Origin: an uncultured Lachnospiraceae bacterium
GTDB lineage: Bacteria > Bacillota > Clostridia > Lachnospirales > Lachnospiraceae
DNA length: 64,000 nucleotides
Assembly (NCBI GenBank): GCA_946405625.1
Contig: CAMJHQ010000016.1
Coordinates: forward strand, 17,097-81,096
Direction of reading: 5' to 3'
Shown here: in pieces, positions 60,557 to 64,000 of the stretch
How positions within the stretch are numbered: the first letter of the stretch is position 1
Layout of the letters: every line of letters begins with the position of its first letter
The notes under the pieces: generated by a model
What the model was told of the DNA's origin: nothing
The model's input: only the letters and a program-made list of their open reading frames with translations
Database searches by the model: none
Position numbers and translations under genes: made by a program

Positions 60557-60660
60557 AGTTTCATGTCCGGTAGAGAGTTTCAGACCCACTGGAATGTTTC
60601 ATGCCCGGTGGAATGCTTCATTTCAGGATGAATGTTTCAGGTTGGTTGATTGTTTCAAAT
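60554..60660. repeat. 19-bp degenerate tandem repeat, six copies, starting at a stop codon
   Basis: GTTTCA-centred units at 60558, 60577, 60596, 60615, 60634 and 60652, with a shared TGGAAT before GTTTCA. The first begins at the TGA stop of the GHKL kinase (60554-60556). Confidence 0.85.
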
Positions 60661-60684
60661 AGCAGATTAGTTAACATAATATGA

Positions 60685-60722
60685 TGTGCTGTTCGATAAA
60701 TAAATCGGGCGGCACATTTTTT
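60685..60722 (+). terminator. Rho-independent terminator
   Basis: TGTGC (60685) and CGAT pair with ATCG and GCACA (60712-60716) in an interrupted stem, followed by TTTTTT. TATACT at 60766-60771, with only a partial -35, may be the promoter of the next operon. Confidence 0.75.
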
Positions 60723-60814
60723 ATTTTCTAATCTGATTTTAAAGACTTTTTAAAAAGTGCTGTATTATACTAACTTCAAGCTCGGAGCAAATTTATTATG
60801 TAGGAGAAGAACTT

Positions 60815-63244
60815 ATGTTTTTCAGAATGATAAAAAAGGATTTAAAAGACAGCAGGGGACTGAATGCCATTATATTATTTTTCATGGTGATCGTATCCGC
60901 GCTGGTTGCTGCAAGTGCACTTCTGATATTTGCAAACTTCAGAGGTGTAAGCGTGTCTCAGGAAAGGTGCAAGCCGTATGATGCAGCTTTCGGCTACACA
61001 AAGTCAGTCGGAGCAAGCGATGAGCAGCAGAAGCGAATGGAAGAGATCATAAGGGATAAATATCCGGATGCGGAGATAGAGCACCTGGAAGGTATAGAAT
61101 TTCAGTATACAAATATTTCTTATGATGGAATAGACTATGATGCTCTTAATAAGATTGCGGGAAATCAGATTTTTATACTGATGAAACAACCAAGAGTAAT
61201 GAACCTGGTATATGATCAAGACAATTATCCGTTCCATGTGGAAAACGGACATATGGCAGTGACATATATGTTTGCAAAACAGACAGGTATTAAGGTCGGA
61301 GATAAGATAGATATTACAGCTTCTTCCGGAAAACAGTTTGAATTTACTGTTTCCCATATAATGAGAGATCCTATAAATGATCATTTGGTAAGATTTATCA
61401 TTTCGGACGCAGATTACGAAGTATTAAGTAAGGAATGTCCCGAGAAGATGGGAATCACCGGTTTTGATACAAAGAAGGATTTTACCGACAATGATCGTAA
61501 GGTGCTCAATTCAATAATTTCAAAAGATCCTGATTTTGGAGATCTTTTTCGGAATAGTATGCCGGATGGACATAAGTACAGTAATTCAGCGTTGATTTCA
61601 ACCCTGGTTTCATTTTTTCTTCTTATAACCTGTATCTTTATGATACTTATCATAATGTTCACAATCGGATTCACTATAAGATCAGTGATCAAGAAGGAAG
61701 AGAGAGAGCTTGGTATCATGAAGGCTCTGGGAACAGATTCGGTATCCTTCAGATGGCTTGTAGCGGCCAAATATATAGCATTTGCGATTATCGGCGGATT
61801 AGTCGGTGCCGTGTTGGGAGTATTCATCGGAAACAAGCTGATAGGAAGCTTTTACTATAACATTTCCTATTCTATCGGAGCTATAGATTATATTGTTGCT
61901 GCAGCAGCAACTCTGGTGATAATCGGATTAGTTATTATCTTTATTCTTATCTCAATGAGAAGGATCAATAAAATCTCTGTTATGGATGTTCTTCACGGAG
62001 AATCAAGACAGGACAGAATAAAGCATAGTGGAAGATTTGCCCTGAACAGAAAGAAAAAAATGTCAATTCCTCTGTTCCTGGCATTATCTGATATATTCGG
62101 AAATTTTAAGAGATATATATTACTTTTTATAGCATTTACCATAGGAAGCAGTGTTGTGCTTCTGAATATCCAGATCAGAGATTCGGTTATCAGTCCGGAT
62201 TTCATGTATAAGTTCTATACCTGGAAGAAACTCGACGCGGTTCCTAATCTGGATGACAAAACCTTTAATGAGATTTCTTCAGGAACGGGAAGAGCTGATA
62301 TGCTGGTGCGTGGATTTGAAGAGCTGATGAAGAAGGAAGGTATAAGAGCGACTCTTGAAACCAAAGAACAACAGAATGCTCGTATGGAATTCGGTGAGGA
62401 ATCAGAGACAGTAGCACTGTGTTTTGGATTTAATCCCGAAGGCCTTGTGATAAGAGATGGAGGACAGTATCCGAAACTTAGAAATGAAGTCTTGATGGAC
62501 TACTATACGGCAAGTATTCATGATGTAAATATCGGAGATAAAGTTACTATAGTATATGACAAGTATACTCCAGACCGTCTCTCTACAGAAGAGGTTAGTG
62601 AAGACTTTGTGGTTACGGGATTTGTGGACAGGCTTTCGTCATTTAATGACAGGGATGTGATCATGTCGGAGGAGTTTAAGGATGCCAGACCTGAAAGCTG
62701 GAATGCGGTAAGTTTTACACTGGATGTTCCGGATAATGAAAAGCAGGCAGAGTATGAAAAGTTGGACAAGCTCTTCCCGGGTCAAATGATGACGGATAAG
62801 GATATGATAGCAGCTATGCTTTCAATGTATGATGTACTGTTTACCTTTATGCGTAATCTTATGATAGTAGTAGTTGCCGGTGTTCTGGGATTTCTGGTTG
62901 TAATGTATCAGACCATATTTATGAAGGATGAAGAGCCGGAGATAGCACTTCTGATGAGTACGGGAGTGGATGAGAGGAGTACGAAGAATTGGCAGTTTCT
63001 CAGAATGATGCTCATATTCGGTGTGGGTGTGGCTCTTTCATTGATACTTACCCCGACAATAGTGGCAAGACTATTAGGTGTTTTATTTAGCTTAATGGTG
63101 GGATTGACAGGCTTTGGATTTACAAGAGGACTTCTTATGTCAGTTATATGGACAGTATTTATAACGGCGTTTATTGCAATAGTTATGAGAATCGTTATCA
63201 GAAAGATCAGAAATATCGAGATTTGGAGGATCAGAAATGAGTAG
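60815..63244 (+). CDS. FtsX-type ABC transporter permease, second system
   Basis: 809 residues with the same plan as the first permease: TM1 (about 18-40), extracytoplasmic domain, FtsX domain with the coupling helix VIKKEERELGIMKALGTDSVSFRWLVA, a second TM and outer domain, and a C-terminal FtsX domain (KDEEPEIALLMSTGVDERSTKNWQFLRMM). It is only distantly similar to the first permease. In this pair the permease gene precedes the ATPase gene, the reverse of the first system. GGAG precedes the ATG. It overlaps the ATPase gene by 8 bases. Confidence 0.92.
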   Translation: MFFRMIKKDLKDSRGLNAIILFFMVIVSALVAASALLIFANFRGVSVSQERCKPYDAAFGYTKSVGASDEQQKRMEEIIRDKYPDAEIEHLEGIEFQYTNISYDGIDYDALNKIAGNQIFILMKQPRVMNLVYDQDNYPFHVENGHMAVTYMFAKQTGIKVGDKIDITASSGKQFEFTVSHIMRDPINDHLVRFIISDADYEVLSKECPEKMGITGFDTKKDFTDNDRKVLNSIISKDPDFGDLFRNSMPDGHKYSNSALISTLVSFFLLITCIFMILIIMFTIGFTIRSVIKKEERELGIMKALGTDSVSFRWLVAAKYIAFAIIGGLVGAVLGVFIGNKLIGSFYYNISYSIGAIDYIVAAAATLVIIGLVIIFILISMRRINKISVMDVLHGESRQDRIKHSGRFALNRKKKMSIPLFLALSDIFGNFKRYILLFIAFTIGSSVVLLNIQIRDSVISPDFMYKFYTWKKLDAVPNLDDKTFNEISSGTGRADMLVRGFEELMKKEGIRATLETKEQQNARMEFGEESETVALCFGFNPEGLVIRDGGQYPKLRNEVLMDYYTASIHDVNIGDKVTIVYDKYTPDRLSTEEVSEDFVVTGFVDRLSSFNDRDVIMSEEFKDARPESWNAVSFTLDVPDNEKQAEYEKLDKLFPGQMMTDKDMIAAMLSMYDVLFTFMRNLMIVVVAGVLGFLVVMYQTIFMKDEEPEIALLMSTGVDERSTKNWQFLRMMLIFGVGVALSLILTPTIVARLLGVLFSLMVGLTGFGFTRGLLMSVIWTVFITAFIAIVMRIVIRKIRNIEIWRIRNE

Positions 63245-64000
63245 TAAGGTTTTAGATGTAAAGGATCTATGCAAGACCTATGTGATAGATGAATACAGCA
63301 ACAATGTGCTTCAGAATGTTTCTTTCAGTATGGATGCAGGAGAGTTCGTATCCATTATGGGACCGAGCGGTTCGGGAAAATCAACTCTGTTATATACAGT
63401 CAGTGGTATGGATACTATGACTTCAGGAAAGGTATCCTTCGACGGAGAGGATATCTCATCTATTGACAGGAAGTCTATGGCAAAGATCCGACTTAACAAG
63501 ATGGGCTTCGTATTCCAGCAGATGTATATGATGAAGAAGCTAAATATAATGGATAACATCATCCTGCCGGGATATCAGGCAAAGCAGAAGCCGCGTGCTG
63601 AAGTAAATAAGGACGCTGAGAAGCTTATGAGAAGGCTTGGAATTATAGAAACAGCAGACCGCTTTATCACAGAAGTATCCGGAGGACAGCTTCAGAGAGC
63701 ATGTCTCTGCCGTTCACTGATAAATAATCCTAAGATGATATTTGCGGATGAACCGACGGGAGCTCTGAATCAGAAGGCATCCATGGAAGTTATACGTGAG
63801 CTTGTAGCAGCAAATCGTGAGGGAACTTCTGTCATGATGGTAACTCACAGTGAGAAGGTTGCAAGCTGCAGTGAGCGTGTGATCTATCTTGTAGATGGAA
63901 ATATTCAGGGAGAACTTACTCTCGGAAAGCTTGGTTCCGATGATGAAATACCGGTACGTGAGAGGAAGCTCCGCAACTGGCTTCAGGAACGAGACTGGTA
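63237..64000 (+). CDS. ABC transporter ATP-binding protein (MacB/BceA-like), complete but for the last stop base
   Basis: 254 codons followed by TA at the window edge, so only the third base of a TAA or TAG stop is missing. Walker A GPSGSGKST, Q-loop FVFQQMY, signature VSGGQLQRA, Walker B MIFADEPTGAL and switch His VTHS are intact. The C-terminus ends RNWLQERDW, like the LESVGW end of the first ATPase. GGAGG (63225-63229) is 7 bases before the ATG at 63237, which overlaps the permease stop. Confidence 0.94.
   Translation, partial: MSSKVLDVKDLCKTYVIDEYSNNVLQNVSFSMDAGEFVSIMGPSGSGKSTLLYTVSGMDTMTSGKVSFDGEDISSIDRKSMAKIRLNKMGFVFQQMYMMKKLNIMDNIILPGYQAKQKPRAEVNKDAEKLMRRLGIIETADRFITEVSGGQLQRACLCRSLINNPKMIFADEPTGALNQKASMEVIRELVAANREGTSVMMVTHSEKVASCSERVIYLVDGNIQGELTLGKLGSDDEIPVRERKLRNWLQERDW

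Overview
The window is AT-rich (roughly 40 % G+C by eye), has GGAGG-type ribosome binding sites, and carries a gene set typical of a Gram-positive, saccharolytic gut or rumen anaerobe. Evidence includes many lipoproteins with a Cys lipobox, GHKL and LytTR regulators, YesM/YesN sensor pairs, GH36 alpha-galactosidases with a CUT1-type transporter, mglBAC, and a group IIC intron whose maturase closely resembles the Eubacterium rectale enzyme known as MarathonRT. I infer family Lachnospiraceae (Butyrivibrio, Lachnospira or Agathobacter-like). No rRNA, tRNA or CRISPR array was recognised.

Layout. 0.3-5.4 kb: small housekeeping or stress genes (MazG-like pyrophosphohydrolase, macro domain, HNH nuclease, glutaredoxin, esterase lipoprotein, GNAT). 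5.4-7.65 kb: a 73-bp tandem repeat array and a group IIC intron inserted just after a terminator. 7.65-14.4 kb: a zinc-ribbon membrane protein, an LRR protein, ThpR, and an ECF sigma/anti-sigma pair followed by a metallopeptidase lipoprotein. 14.5-23.7 kb: an alpha-galactoside locus (divergent AraC regulator, GH36 enzyme, binding protein, two permeases, second GH36 enzyme; no ATPase, so an ATPase encoded elsewhere is presumably used). 23.7-30.9 kb: a nitroreductase remnant, a phosphoesterase, a lipoprotein, and a histidine kinase / NfeD / flotillin / small membrane protein / LytTR regulator operon. 31-36.9 kb: a CytX-type permease, methyltransferase, MFS transporter and an unusual M56-M23 fusion. 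37.2-45.3 kb: a YesN/YesM/sugar-binding-lipoprotein sensor followed by mglBAC. 45.6-50.5 kb: DUF4272 protein, esterase, S41 protease, 2-hydroxyacid dehydrogenase. 50.7-64 kb: an OmpR-type two-component system, a DUF3592 protein cut by a stop codon, a CPBP protease, two ATPase/FtsX-type ABC exporters, a PAP2 phosphatase and a GHKL kinase. This last block looks like a peptide-antibiotic sensing and export region.

How the genes work together. The alpha-galactoside locus would import raffinose- or melibiose-type sugars and release galactose inside the cell. The mgl locus would sense and import free galactose or a related hexose.

The most unusual property is non-coding. Nearly every intergenic gap holds a short tandem repeat array (unit 8 to 74 bp, 2 to 12 copies), and at least a dozen begin at or within a few bases of a stop codon. 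Three arrays (5.4, 24.1 and 53.9 kb) share one architecture although most of their sequence differs: a 36-37-bp element bounded by inverted CTAAC...GTTAG arms, repeated every 73-74 bp.
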